Counted from the stretch's first letter, positions 16,391 through 25,856 are shown. The stretch is DNA of 63,113 nucleotides from a bacterium (GCA_021831595.1 JAKBMK010000025.1:1-63113), one strand, 5' to 3'. Numbers and translations: made by a program. Notes: generated by a model not told the origin, from the letters alone.

Positions 16391-17054
16391 GGGGGCCACG
16401 GCTTTGCTTATTATCTGTATTTTCATGTTGGTTTTCTTTGTCTATCTGCCTATGGGCAAGGCCGTCTCCTACAATAAACTTATAAGTATGGGTATTGATG
16501 AACGTCCTAGCTATTACAAAGAATTGCTAGGGGGTTCTTCTGTCGGCAGTACGATAGATGCTAGTAGTATGGCCTCTACTGTATATGCTTATTATGCTGC
16601 CAATTTACCCCAGATCAAGAGCGATGTCAGTATGCGACCATATGTAGAAGCCGACTTAAAGGCTCTGACAGAATATTTGGATGAATTGATTTTAAAAAAT
16701 AATACAGATTTCCGCTTATACATTACCGATGTATTTTTGTACAACACTCTTACTACCTTATCTGAAAGACCTTACGATAAAGCTCTGGCCAACTATTTAT
16801 TTTCATTATTAGAAAAGGCTCACCGCCTTTCCCCGGCCAATCCGGAAGTGTATTGGGCGAGGGCCAACATCTATGCTTGGCAAGGGGATTTGAAATCGGC
16901 AGAGAATGCATACAAAGAAGCCGTCGCCTCAGACAGGGAAGCCCCTGGCTCTTACCGCCTCCTTATAAATTTTGCCAAAGTGGTAAAAAACCAAAAATTG
17001 TACGAAGAAACTCTAAAAGAAGTCCAAAAGCATATACCAGATTTTCAGTATTAA
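16389..17054 (+). pseudogene. C-terminal remnant of a second O-antigen ligase-like TPR protein
   Basis: The frame begins in the palindrome. It encodes one membrane helix (GATALLIICIFMLVFFVYLP), a helical domain, and TPR-like repeats (LEKAHRLSPANPEVYWARANIYAWQGDLKSAENAYKEAV). This is the same order as the last third of the gene at 13747, so I read it as the tail of a paralogue that lost its multi-helix N-terminal part. An ATG at 16389 could still allow expression as a single-pass TPR protein. A terminator follows. Confidence 0.7.
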
Positions 17055-17077
17055 ACACCCATTTATGGGTGTTTTTT
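17054..17077 (+). terminator. Intrinsic terminator
   Basis: AACACCC/GGGTGTT stem and T6, overlapping the TPR remnant stop. Confidence 0.85.
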
Positions 17078-17096
17078 GTTTTGTGTTAAATAGTCA

Positions 17097-17148
17097 AACT
17101 TTATAAAGTTACCTTAATTTTGACTAACTTTATAAAGTTTGATAATAT
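17097..17148 (+). promoter_or_regulatory. Promoter with two palindromic operators
   Basis: TTGACT (17120-17125) and TAATAT (17143-17148), 17-base spacer. The perfect 14-bp palindrome AACTTTATAAAGTT occurs at 17097-17110 and again at 17126-17139, the second filling the promoter spacer; centres are 29 bp apart. The HTH domain of the gene product is the obvious candidate ligand. Confidence 0.75.
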
Positions 17149-17157
17149 ATTAGATAT

Positions 17158-18084
17158 ATGAATATAAGGCAAAAACTTGAGATAATTAAGAAAAAATTAG
17201 GATTAACTCAGACAGAATTGGCAGAAAGATTTGGGGTTTCTTTTGTTGCCTTTAATAATTGGTGGCTAGGGAAGTCAATTCCTCGTAAAAAAGCAGAAGC
17301 CCTTATTGAAGATTTATTTTTGGAAGTTACAGGACAAAAAACAATTTCTATTGATAGACTCATAATAAAGAAAGAGAGACTACAAAAGAAATCTCTTGAA
17401 CACAAAAGTATTATAAATGAGATTTTGAATAATAAAGATATCTATGATGAATTTGTTTTAAAGCTTACTTATCATAGTAACAGCATAGAGGGTAGTACTC
17501 TTACAGAAGCTGATACGAAAGCAGTTCTCTTTGATAATGTTGCTTTGCAAAATAAGACATTGATTGAACAGTTGGAAGCAAAAAATCATCAAACGGCCTT
17601 AAATTATCTTTTTGATCATATTTTTAAAAAAAGAGAAATTAATGAAGATTTAATATTAAAACTTCACAGTATTCTTATGAATGGAATTAGACCAGATGCA
17701 GGATTCTATAGGAATCACGGAGTTCGAATTGTAGGAGTTAGCCTACCTACTGCCAATTATATAAGAGTTCCAGAAATAATTAAATCTATTATGATAAGTG
17801 TAAAAGGCATAAATAAAGATATTGTAAGTCTTTCCGCAAATGTGCATAGCCGTTTCGAGCAGGTTCATCCTTTTTCAGATGGGAATGGAAGAATCGGACG
17901 ATTGTTGATGACAGCAATGCTTTTAAAAGCAAACATGGCTCCAGCTGTTATCCATCAACAGCAAAAGCAGCTTTATTATACTTATCTTTATAAATCTCAA
18001 ACAAAAGATGACCAAAGTCAACTTGAGGATTTCTTGTGCGACACAATATTGAGTGGGTTTGATATCTTAGAACGAAATTTCTAA
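17158..18084 (+). CDS. HTH-Fic fusion protein (Fic AMP transferase, class II)
   Basis: 308 residues. Residues 1-55 form an XRE-like helix-turn-helix (LGLTQTELAERFGVSFVAFNNW). Around residue 108 is the Fic inhibitory motif (S..IEG), and around residue 236 the active-site loop HPFSDGNGRIGR, which keeps the catalytic His and all phosphate-binding residues. Fic enzymes move AMP or another nucleotide group to hydroxyl side chains of target proteins. The HTH plus the two operators suggest self-repression. No antitoxin-like neighbour is present. It lies between two terminators, so it is its own unit. Confidence 0.92.
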   Translation: MNIRQKLEIIKKKLGLTQTELAERFGVSFVAFNNWWLGKSIPRKKAEALIEDLFLEVTGQKTISIDRLIIKKERLQKKSLEHKSIINEILNNKDIYDEFVLKLTYHSNSIEGSTLTEADTKAVLFDNVALQNKTLIEQLEAKNHQTALNYLFDHIFKKREINEDLILKLHSILMNGIRPDAGFYRNHGVRIVGVSLPTANYIRVPEIIKSIMISVKGINKDIVSLSANVHSRFEQVHPFSDGNGRIGRLLMTAMLLKANMAPAVIHQQQKQLYYTYLYKSQTKDDQSQLEDFLCDTILSGFDILERNF

Positions 18085-18112
18085 ACAGAATATAAACTCT
18101 CGAACCACAAAA

Positions 18113-18135
18113 AACACCCGTATGGGTGTTTTTTG
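18113..18135 (+). terminator. Intrinsic terminator after the Fic gene
   Basis: AACACCC-GTAT-GGGTGTT with T6. Confidence 0.85.
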
Positions 18136-18224
18136 TTTTGCCGAATTATCGAATTTCCCCCTCTCCAGTAATCTGGAGAGGGGTAGGGGTGAGGTGTATC
18201 GATCCCTCCTCCTCTCTCTCCTTC

Positions 18225-18251
18225 GATGCGCAAGGACCGTCCTTGCGCATT
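18225..18251. repeat. Family B palindrome (long stem)
   Basis: ATGCGCAAGGA-CCG-TCCTTGCGCAT, 11-bp perfect arms. Nearly identical to the copy at 28683. Confidence 0.9.
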
Positions 18252-18257
18252 GCAGGG

Positions 18258-18290
18258 GGGGGCGGAAGCCTTCGGCTTCCGCCCCCTATT
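18258..18290 (+). terminator. GC-rich hairpin, probable terminator
   Basis: GGGGGCGGAAGCC-TTC-GGCTTCCGCCCCC followed by TATTTTGG. It isolates the polysaccharide operon from upstream transcription. Confidence 0.7.
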
Positions 18291-18355
18291 TTGGTATTTT
18301 ATATGTATTTATGTTATCATTTAGCATATAATATGCGCTTTATTGCATACATTAA

Positions 18356-19135
18356 ATGATTAAAAGACATGAAAATTACAGAGAGTTAGTCTTGCGTCTT
18401 GCCAAGACAGACTTCAAGCTTCGCTACCACGGCAGTGCGCTCGGCTACTTGTGGGCTATCTTGAAGCCACTTCTCATGTTTACCGTTTTGAATTTTGTCT
18501 TCTCTTCACTTTTCAATTTTAGGAATTCTGGGACGCCGTACTACCCCCTAGAGCTCATAACTGCCATACTCCTCTTCCAATTCTTCTCCGAAGGGACGAC
18601 CAGCGGGATGAACTCTCTCGTCTCCAAAGCCCAGCTCGTCACGAAGATATACGTCCCTCGGTGGACTATCGTCTTGGGCTCTACGGTCAATGCACTTTTT
18701 GTTTTCTGTATGAATCTGATAGTGCTCGCTGTCTTCTTGGTCGCGTATAGCAAGCTCCCTAGCCTCCTTGGAGTAGTCATGTTCTTGGTGTATTCTATGC
18801 TCCTATACGTCCTCATCGTCTCATTCTCTTTGATCACGGCACCTCTATTCGTCCGCTTCCGAGACCTCAGTATGATCTGGGAGATCCTCCTATCTGTCTT
18901 GATGTATGCTGCTCCGATCGTCTACCCACTCTCAATGATTCCAGAGAAGTTTCGGCATTTAGTCTTGATAAATCCGCTTTCTTTCATTATCCATTTCGCC
19001 AAGCAAGCCCTCATCTCCAATGATTTTACGAAGTTTAGTCATTTTGCAATTCTCTTTTTGGGAGTGGCCAGTATCGCCACCGTCTCATTCTTAATATTTA
19101 AAAAGTCCGAAAGGAGTGTCGCAGAGCTTATATAG
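18356..19135 (+). CDS. wzm: Polysaccharide ABC exporter permease (Wzm/TagG type)
   Basis: 259 residues, six predicted membrane helices in the ABC-2 fold. The N-terminal LRLAKTDFKLRYHGSALGYLWAILKPLLMF is the typical signature of O-antigen/teichoic acid exporters. It pairs with the ATPase encoded three bases downstream to move a lipid-linked glycan across the membrane. A TATAAT lies about 20 bases upstream of the ATG, inside GCATATAATATGC. Confidence 0.93.
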   Translation: MIKRHENYRELVLRLAKTDFKLRYHGSALGYLWAILKPLLMFTVLNFVFSSLFNFRNSGTPYYPLELITAILLFQFFSEGTTSGMNSLVSKAQLVTKIYVPRWTIVLGSTVNALFVFCMNLIVLAVFLVAYSKLPSLLGVVMFLVYSMLLYVLIVSFSLITAPLFVRFRDLSMIWEILLSVLMYAAPIVYPLSMIPEKFRHLVLINPLSFIIHFAKQALISNDFTKFSHFAILFLGVASIATVSFLIFKKSERSVAELI

Positions 19136-19138
19136 TAT

Positions 19139-20449
19139 ATGACAAGCAAAGAGAACAACAAGGAAATACTAAACGCGATTGAAGTCAAGAATATTTCAAA
19201 GAAGTTTACCATTCCGCACGACAAGGTTAGCACTCTGAAAGGAGCTTTTGTGAACCTTTTCAAAAAGAATAATTCCGAGATATTCTACGCCCTAAGCGAC
19301 GTCTCTTTTGAAATTAAAAAAGGAGAATTCTTTGGTATCATCGGGCGTAACGGCAGTGGCAAGTCCACACTGCTGAAGATCTTAGCCGGTATCTACAGGC
19401 CCAACAAGGGGGTAGTGAAGATAAACGGCCGGATCTCGCCATTCCTTGAGCTCGGCATCGGCTTTAATCCGGAACTTTCCGGACGCGACAACGTGTATCT
19501 AAACGCCACTGTCCTCGGACTGACCAAGAAGGAGATTGATAGGAAGTTTGACTCTATCGTTGCCTTCTCAGAGCTTGAGAGATTCATAGACCAAAAGCTC
19601 AAGAATTATTCTTCCGGTATGAACGTCCGCCTTGCCTTCTCTGTCGCCATCCATGCCAATCGTGATATACTCCTTATGGACGAAGTTCTCGCCGTCGGCG
19701 ATGCGAACTTCCAATCCAAATGTCTAGCCGAATTTGCTCACTACAAAGAAATGGGTAAGACCGTCGTACTCGTGACTCACGACATCAGCACAGTCCAGCG
19801 CTACTGCGACCGAGCAATGCTCGTACGCAATGGCCGGATAGAAATGATCGGCAACCCAGAAGAAGTCGGCAATGAGTACATTTACCAAAATATGTCCGAC
19901 GAAGAGAAGAGGATATATAGTGAGGAGAAAAGAAAAATAAACCAAGCCGAAGAAGATTTAGCCAGTCTTAAAGGGCAAGCACTTGAAAATGAATTAAAAA
20001 GAATTGAAGATGAAAAAATAAAATTAGAAGAAGAGAAAAAGAACAAAATAGCGGAAATTACCGAAGTAAAATTCTTAGATAAGGATGGCAAAGAAAAGAA
20101 TGTCTTTGAAACAGGGGAGGATATCACAATTAGAGTTTATTTTAAAAAACGTAAAAATATTGACAAATTAAACTTTGGTATTGCTCTTTTTAATCAAGAA
20201 AATAATTGTATATTTGGTACTAATACATTTATAAATAAAATAAATACCTCCCAAATGTTAAAAAATGGTTTTTTTAACATAAACTATAAAGGAGTATCAC
20301 TGAGAACAAATTCATACTACATTCAAGCTGGAATATGGGGTGATATAGTTACTGTCAATTATGACTTTTTATCAAAATCTAAAATATTTAAAGTGTTTAC
20401 GAAAGATCAGAACATAGGTATAATAAACATTAATCATAGCTGGAATTAA
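19139..20449 (+). CDS. wzt: Polysaccharide ABC exporter ATPase with glycan-binding domain (Wzt)
   Basis: 436 residues. ATPase domain (about 1-245): Walker A GRNGSGKST, signature YSSGMNVRLAFS, Walker B DILLMDEVLAVGD, H-loop THD. A coiled-coil segment rich in Glu/Lys (about 255-300) connects to a C-terminal beta-sandwich (about 300-436) of the Wzt carbohydrate-binding type, which in known systems selects the finished glycan. So this exporter likely needs a defined terminal modification; the methyltransferases downstream would suit that role (inference). From about 19920 on, the base composition becomes much more AT-rich. Confidence 0.93.
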   Translation: MTSKENNKEILNAIEVKNISKKFTIPHDKVSTLKGAFVNLFKKNNSEIFYALSDVSFEIKKGEFFGIIGRNGSGKSTLLKILAGIYRPNKGVVKINGRISPFLELGIGFNPELSGRDNVYLNATVLGLTKKEIDRKFDSIVAFSELERFIDQKLKNYSSGMNVRLAFSVAIHANRDILLMDEVLAVGDANFQSKCLAEFAHYKEMGKTVVLVTHDISTVQRYCDRAMLVRNGRIEMIGNPEEVGNEYIYQNMSDEEKRIYSEEKRKINQAEEDLASLKGQALENELKRIEDEKIKLEEEKKNKIAEITEVKFLDKDGKEKNVFETGEDITIRVYFKKRKNIDKLNFGIALFNQENNCIFGTNTFINKINTSQMLKNGFFNINYKGVSLRTNSYYIQAGIWGDIVTVNYDFLSKSKIFKVFTKDQNIGIININHSWN

Positions 20450-20454
20450 TAAAA

Positions 20455-21114
20455 ATGAACGATTTAAAAAAATATTTTGAAAATAACTACAAAAGCCTAA
20501 TTCATAAATGGAATCATTATTTTGAAATATATGATAATCATTTTTCACGTTTTAGAGGTAAAAATATAACTATTCTTGAAATTGGAGTTTCGCATGGTGG
20601 GTCTTTGCAAATGTGGAAAGATTATTTTGGAGAAAAAGCCACTATTATAGGGGTTGATATTAATCCCGATTGCAAAAAACTTGAAGAGGATGGAATTAAA
20701 ATATACATTGGGTCTCAAGAGGATCGAGCATTTTTAAGAGATCTTAAATATAAAATACCAAAAGTTGATATTTTAATTGATGATGGTGGCCATACTATGA
20801 AACAACAAATCACAACTTTTGAAGAACTATATGATCATGTAAAAGATGATGGAGTTTATCTTTGTGAAGATTTACATACTTCTTATTGGGAAGAATATGG
20901 AGGAGGGTACAAAAAAGATGATTCTTTTATTGAATATAGTAAGAATTTTATTGATTATATAAACTCATGGCATTCACATTCTAAAAATGAATTAGATGTA
21001 AATTTTTTTACAGAATCAGCCAATTCTTTACATTATTATGACAGTATTTTAGTTATTGAAAAAAGAAAAAGAACCGAACCTTATCATGAAATGACAGGAA
21101 ATCCAACAATATAA
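20455..21114 (+). CDS. Class I SAM-dependent methyltransferase, CmcI-like
   Basis: 219 residues with a Rossmann-type fold: ILEIGVSHGGSLQMW (motif I, about residue 40), ATIIGVDIN, then VDILIDDGGHTMKQQ and the late motif GVYLCEDLHTSYW. This pattern is seen in small methyltransferases of glycan and antibiotic pathways. It lies five bases after wzt and five before the multidomain glycosyltransferase, in one operon. Very AT-rich. A role in capping or decorating the exported glycan is inference. Confidence 0.8.
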   Translation: MNDLKKYFENNYKSLIHKWNHYFEIYDNHFSRFRGKNITILEIGVSHGGSLQMWKDYFGEKATIIGVDINPDCKKLEEDGIKIYIGSQEDRAFLRDLKYKIPKVDILIDDGGHTMKQQITTFEELYDHVKDDGVYLCEDLHTSYWEEYGGGYKKDDSFIEYSKNFIDYINSWHSHSKNELDVNFFTESANSLHYYDSILVIEKRKRTEPYHEMTGNPTI

Positions 21115-21118
21115 AAAT

Positions 21119-24100
21119 ATGAACTGGGAATATTACAATCCAAAATTTGAATATGAAGAAATTTTTGAAGATTTATCTTGGCCATGGGCAGGGCATAAAT
21201 ACTTTGCGTATGATTTAATTTCTAACATTAAACCAAAAATTATTGTTGAACTTGGAACACATTATGGCACTTCGTTATGGTCATTCTCGCAAGCCGTTAA
21301 AGACCAAAAACTAAATACAGAGATTAATGCCATAGATACATGGAAGGGGGATAAACATGCTGGTTTCTATGGTGAGGAAATTTATGAAACAGTAAAAGAT
21401 ATAAAAAACAAATTTTATTCAGGAGTAAAAATTAATTTAATTAGAAAAACTTTTGATGAAGCCCTATCCGATTTTAATGATGATTCAATAGATATATTAC
21501 ATATAGATGGTTTACATACATATGAAGCTGTAAAACATGATTTTGAGAATTGGCTTCCAAAAGTAAAAAATAATGGAATTATTATTTTTCATGACACGGT
21601 TGTTTCAAGGGAAGATTTTGGAGTATATAAATTATGGAAAGAACTAAAAAAAACATATCAATCAATAGAATTTTTTCACTCATATGGTCTAGGCGTTTTA
21701 TTTAAAGATGAAAACAATTCAATTTTTGGGCTAAAAGAAGAATTAGAACTTCATTATGCATATTTATTGGAAGACATAGAAAATGGTAAAATTGTTAAGT
21801 TATTTAATGATTTAAATGAAAAAAATAAAATTATTGAAAAAAAGAATCAAGAAATTGAATCAAAAGAATCAATAATTCAAAAAAAAGATTTGGAAATTAA
21901 TTCTAAGATTTTTGAAATTGAGTTTATGAAATCGTCTAGATTCTGGAAAATAAAAACTTTTTATGAAAAATTTAAAAACCCGATTTTAAAAGCTATTAAA
22001 TTAATTAAAAAAGCTATAGTTATTTTGAAAAAAGATGGATTAATTATTTTTACAAAAAAAGTAATTAATTTTATTCTTAATTATAAAACAAACCGTAATA
22101 TTTTTTTAATGCCATGTTTAAATGTTAATAATATTTCCAATGAAATTTTTAATAAACAACAGAACGAATTTTCAAAAGAAGAAATAAAATTACAAATAAA
22201 AAATTTTTCTAAAAAACCACTTATCTCAATAATTGTTCCAGTATATAATACTCCGCCAATATGGCTGAGAAAGGCAATTGATTCTTTATGTAATCAGTAT
22301 TACGAAAATTGGGAGATATGTGCAGTTGATGATTTTTCTACCAATGATAAAACACGATTAATTTTAAAAGAATATGGCAAACTTGATCCGAGGGTAAAAT
22401 TTATTTTTTTAGGAGAAAATGGTGGTATTTCTAATGCGTCAAACATAGCCTTGGAAATGGCAAAAGGAGAATATGTTGCGTTGCTTGATCATGATGATGA
22501 ACTGACAAAAGATGCATTATTTTGGGTGGTTAAGGAGATAAATGATAATCCAACTGCTGATTTTCTCTATTCAGATGAGTGTAAAATAGATGATACCGAG
22601 GAAAGAAAATTATTTGATTTTTTCTTTAAGCCAGACTGGTCCCCAGAATTTTTGTTTAATTTTATGTATACAGGTCATTTTACTATTTATAAGAAAAAAT
22701 TAGTTAATGAAGTTGGAAATTTTCGTAGTGAATATGATTTCTCTCAAGATTATGATTTAGCTTTAAGATGTTCAGAAAAAGCTAAGAACATTGTCCACAT
22801 TGAAAGAGTTTTGTATTTATGGAGGGCAGTAGATGGTTCGGCTGCAAATGGTGGGAAAGATTATGCAAGAAAAACAAATATTGCTGCATTACAGGATTTT
22901 GCACATAGAAAAGGTTTACTTGCTCGTGCAACAATATTACCTAATGCCAATTATTTAAATATTATAAATAACATAAACAAAAAAATTTCAATAATAATAC
23001 CATCAGATTCAATTGATAATATTATTCGATCTATAGAAAATATAATTAAAAAAACAAATTACCCATTGTTTGAAGTAATAGTAGTTTGTAACTCTAATAT
23101 TAAAAATAATCTGGAACAAAAATATAAACAAAAAAATATAATTTTTAAACCATATGATAAGCAATTTAATTTTTCTGATAAATGTAATCAGGGAGCCCAA
23201 AAAGCCTTAGGGGATATATTAGTTTTTTACAATGATGATGTTGTACCTATTAATGATGATTGGTTAGTCAAACTTATTGAATATATAGATATAAATGGTA
23301 TTGGTGGAATATCTCCAAAGTTATTATATGAAGATGGCACTGTGCAATATGCTGGAATGACTACTAATAGCCTCCCTTTTTGTGGAACTTTTCTACATCA
23401 AAAAAATGAATCTGAAACGATGGTAAATTTATTAAGGAATGTTTCTATTTTAAGTGGAGCATGTTTGGCAATTAAAAAAAGTATTTTTTTTGAAGTGGGA
23501 GGATTTGATTCAATTAATACACCAGCGGGACATAGTGATTTGGATTTAAGTTTCAAAATAAGAGATGCTGGTTATAGATGTGTTTACACTCCTTATTCCG
23601 TTCTTTCTCACATAGGAAATCACTCTTGGCATATTAAAAAAGATAAGGCCGATATTTATGTATTAAGTAGGTGGGGTAAATATATATCAAATGACCCATA
23701 TTATACAAAAAGTATGCGTGCCACATATGAAGGTTATTTGCCCGAACAATTTGGTATTTTTTCAAAACAATCAGAATTTTTCAAAAAGAAATTTAATGTA
23801 CTAATAGTTATACACGAGCTAACAATTACTGGTGCTCCAATTATTGCATTTGATATAGCAAAAGCCGTATTAGAACTTGGTGGATACCCAGTGATGTATT
23901 CATATTCTGATGGACCGCTTCGTTTTGAATTAGAAAAATTAAATATACCCGTTATTGTTAATAATATTGCGAAACAAGATGAATTTAGTTTTATAAATTT
24001 TGCCAAAAATTTTGATGTTATAATAGCAAATACTGTTGTTACATATCCAGCTGTTCATATGATACAAGATATTGTACCAACAATATGGTATATACACGAA

Positions 24101-24862
24101 GCCCAAAACATTGAATCATTTTTTATTCCTTATTTTGACAATAATAAAATTAAATTAGAAGATACATTAAAAAATACCAGAGCCACCATTTGTGTTCCAA
24201 GTGAATATTCTTTGAATGTTGTTAAAAAATATAATAAAAATGTCCAATTATTTAGGTATGGTTTTAATGATTTGTATGATAAAGAAATTGATATAAAAAA
24301 AGATATACAGTTTAGTATCATAGGAACGATTGAAGACAGAAAAGCTCAAGATATTTTTGTTGAAGCAATATTATTAATGCCAGAAAAATATCAAAAGAAA
24401 GCAAAATTTAATATTATAGGTAATGATAAAACTTGTCTATCTTTTTCTCAGAAATTAAAAGAAAAAACTAAAAAAATACCATCAGTTGTTTGGCACGGAT
24501 TAATTTTAGATCAGAATAAAAAAAAGAATTTATTCATAAAAACCTCAATTTTAGTTGTGATTTCTCGTGATGATTGTGCTCCGTTGGTGGTTACTGAGGG
24601 AGCAGTATTAATGAAGCCATCAATTATTAGTACAAACGTTGGAACTTGTTTTCCTTTTGATAATGGAAAAACTGGTTTTATTGTTGAAACTGGTAATATT
24701 AAACAGTTAGCAGAAACGATGATGAATATTATTGATAATCCATCTATATTAAATTCTATGGGTGAAGAAGCAAGAAAAAGATATTTAGAAACATCAACTA
24801 TTGATTTATTTAGAAATAAGATCTTATCTTTAATAAAAGAAAAAACGAATTTAAAAATTTAG
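21119..24862 (+). CDS. Multidomain enzyme: methyltransferase, two GT2 and one GT4 glycosyltransferase
   Basis: 1247 residues. Domains in order: class I methyltransferase (about 25-210; IVELGTHYGTSLWSF, IDILHIDGLHTYEAV); coiled coil (about 235-275); GT2 domain 1 (about 370-610; ISIIVPVYNTPP, VDDFS, ALLDHDDEL); GT2 domain 2 (about 620-860; weak N-terminal part but GDILVFYNDDVVPI and the cation-site area preserved); GT4 domain (about 925-1245; VIHELTITGAPIIAFDIA, GTIEDRKAQDIFVEA, SRDDCAPLVVTEG). It probably builds a multi-sugar repeat and methylates it on one scaffold. This matches known fused O-antigen synthases in layout. Base composition is strongly AT-rich and unlike the 5' part of the operon, suggesting transfer as a cassette. 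Confidence 0.85.
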   Translation: MNWEYYNPKFEYEEIFEDLSWPWAGHKYFAYDLISNIKPKIIVELGTHYGTSLWSFSQAVKDQKLNTEINAIDTWKGDKHAGFYGEEIYETVKDIKNKFYSGVKINLIRKTFDEALSDFNDDSIDILHIDGLHTYEAVKHDFENWLPKVKNNGIIIFHDTVVSREDFGVYKLWKELKKTYQSIEFFHSYGLGVLFKDENNSIFGLKEELELHYAYLLEDIENGKIVKLFNDLNEKNKIIEKKNQEIESKESIIQKKDLEINSKIFEIEFMKSSRFWKIKTFYEKFKNPILKAIKLIKKAIVILKKDGLIIFTKKVINFILNYKTNRNIFLMPCLNVNNISNEIFNKQQNEFSKEEIKLQIKNFSKKPLISIIVPVYNTPPIWLRKAIDSLCNQYYENWEICAVDDFSTNDKTRLILKEYGKLDPRVKFIFLGENGGISNASNIALEMAKGEYVALLDHDDELTKDALFWVVKEINDNPTADFLYSDECKIDDTEERKLFDFFFKPDWSPEFLFNFMYTGHFTIYKKKLVNEVGNFRSEYDFSQDYDLALRCSEKAKNIVHIERVLYLWRAVDGSAANGGKDYARKTNIAALQDFAHRKGLLARATILPNANYLNIINNINKKISIIIPSDSIDNIIRSIENIIKKTNYPLFEVIVVCNSNIKNNLEQKYKQKNIIFKPYDKQFNFSDKCNQGAQKALGDILVFYNDDVVPINDDWLVKLIEYIDINGIGGISPKLLYEDGTVQYAGMTTNSLPFCGTFLHQKNESETMVNLLRNVSILSGACLAIKKSIFFEVGGFDSINTPAGHSDLDLSFKIRDAGYRCVYTPYSVLSHIGNHSWHIKKDKADIYVLSRWGKYISNDPYYTKSMRATYEGYLPEQFGIFSKQSEFFKKKFNVLIVIHELTITGAPIIAFDIAKAVLELGGYPVMYSYSDGPLRFELEKLNIPVIVNNIAKQDEFSFINFAKNFDVIIANTVVTYPAVHMIQDIVPTIWYIHEAQNIESFFIPYFDNNKIKLEDTLKNTRATICVPSEYSLNVVKKYNKNVQLFRYGFNDLYDKEIDIKKDIQFSIIGTIEDRKAQDIFVEAILLMPEKYQKKAKFNIIGNDKTCLSFSQKLKEKTKKIPSVVWHGLILDQNKKKNLFIKTSILVVISRDDCAPLVVTEGAVLMKPSIISTNVGTCFPFDNGKTGFIVETGNIKQLAETMMNIIDNPSILNSMGEEARKRYLETSTIDLFRNKILSLIKEKTNLKI

Positions 24863-24876
24863 ATAAAACAAAAACA

Positions 24877-24897
24877 TAGCAAGAATCGTTTTTGCTA
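24877..24897. repeat. Degenerate family B palindrome
   Basis: TAGCAAGAATCGTTTTTGCTA, a diverged copy just after the glycosyltransferase stop. Confidence 0.6.
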
Positions 24898-24938
24898 CAA
24901 CTTACTACAATTTTTGACATTTTGGGGGAGAAATGACT

Positions 24939-24957
24939 CGCAAGAACCGTTCTTGCG
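24939..24957. repeat. Family B palindrome, left of RAYT 1
   Basis: CGCAAGAACCGTTCTTGCG, identical to copies at 16353, 25689, 25729 and 25857. Confidence 0.9.
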
Positions 24958-24972
24958 AAAGGAAAACGAGAT

Positions 24973-24981
24973 TGATATAAT
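24973..24981 (+). promoter_or_regulatory. Extended -10 of RAYT 1, likely leaderless
   Basis: TGATATAAT ends six bases before the ATG at 24988. Confidence 0.5.
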
Positions 24982-24987
24982 TAAATT

Positions 24988-25674
24988 ATGTTGAGAAAAG
25001 ATCCATTTATTACTGGTGAGTACTATCATATATATAACAGAGGAATAGACAAAAGAAATATATTTAAACTAGAAAGAGATTATGAGAGATTCATGATGCT
25101 TTTGTATGTTTCTAATTCTACTAATGAAAATTCTTTACGATTAGATGATCTTTTAAATAAACAGCATAAAAGTTTTAAAGAAGTTTTGATTTTAGATAAA
25201 GGTAAGCCACTAGTTTCTATAGGTGCTTGGTGTCTTATGACCAACCATTTTCATTTATTAGTTAGGCAAGAGGTAGACGGAGGGATAACTAAATTTATGA
25301 GAAAAGTGGGGGTAGGGTATTCAATGTTTTTTAATATTAAATATCATAGGCAGGGAGCCTTGTTTGGGGGGCTCTTCAAATCTAAATTAATTGGTAAGAA
25401 TGATAATTATTTAAAAATGCTTTTGGCATATATTCATTTAAATTCACTTGAGATAAATTTCCCAGATTTAGAAAATAAAAAAGGGGAGTATAAAGAGGAT
25501 GAAATGAAAGAATTTTTGGATTCATATCGGTATTCTAGTTATAGGGATTATATGGGAATTAATAGAACAGAGAAGAGTATTTTAAACAGAGAATCTTTCC
25601 CGGAATATTTTCATACAGATCAATCCTTCATTGAATTTGTGGAGAATTTTTATCTTTATAAACAACAGCACTAA
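24988..25674 (+). mobile_element. REP-associated tyrosine transposase (RAYT 1), coding sequence
   Basis: 228 residues of the Y1/IS200-like HUH family: the N-terminal YYHIYNRGIDKRNIF, the HUH motif NHFHLLVRQ (about residue 85), and the catalytic-Tyr helix KVGVGYSMFFN followed by GALFGGLFKSKLI. Such enzymes nick and join single-stranded palindromic REP elements. Here the gene is bracketed by identical family B palindromes (one left, two right in a tandem 40-bp repeat), which marks family B as its probable substrate. It lies at the end of the glycan operon. Confidence 0.9.
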
Positions 25675-25766
25675 TCTTTCTAACCTTTCGCAAGAACCGT
25701 TCTTGCGACAAAAATCTTTCTAACCTTTCGCAAGAACCGTTCTTGCGACAAAGTTCTTGCGACAAA
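25673..25766. repeat. Tandem 40-bp repeats carrying family B palindromes
   Basis: Two identical 40-bp units (25673-25712 and 25713-25752), each with CGCAAGAACCGTTCTTGCG, then a partial third (GTTCTTGCGACAAA). They begin two bases before the RAYT 1 stop codon ends. Confidence 0.92.
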
Positions 25767-25828
25767 TAAAAAGAAAAGGGCTCCTTAGGTAGTTAACCGT
25801 TCGGATCTCTCTTCGTATTGATATGGGT

Positions 25829-25834
25829 ATTATA
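25829..25834 (-). promoter_or_regulatory. Leftward -10 box with lost -35
   Basis: TATAAT on the minus strand, followed by ACCCATATCA.TACGAAGAGAGATCC, which resembles the start of the leftward transcript predicted at 29384. The expected -35 position abuts the palindrome at 25857. Confidence 0.35.
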
Positions 25835-25856
25835 TATCTTTGTGGTGCTACGGACT

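Noticed and set aside
18122-18359. Two overlapping frames (69 and 77 codons) before wzm
   Set aside because: They run through a terminator and a family B palindrome; composition is not protein-like.
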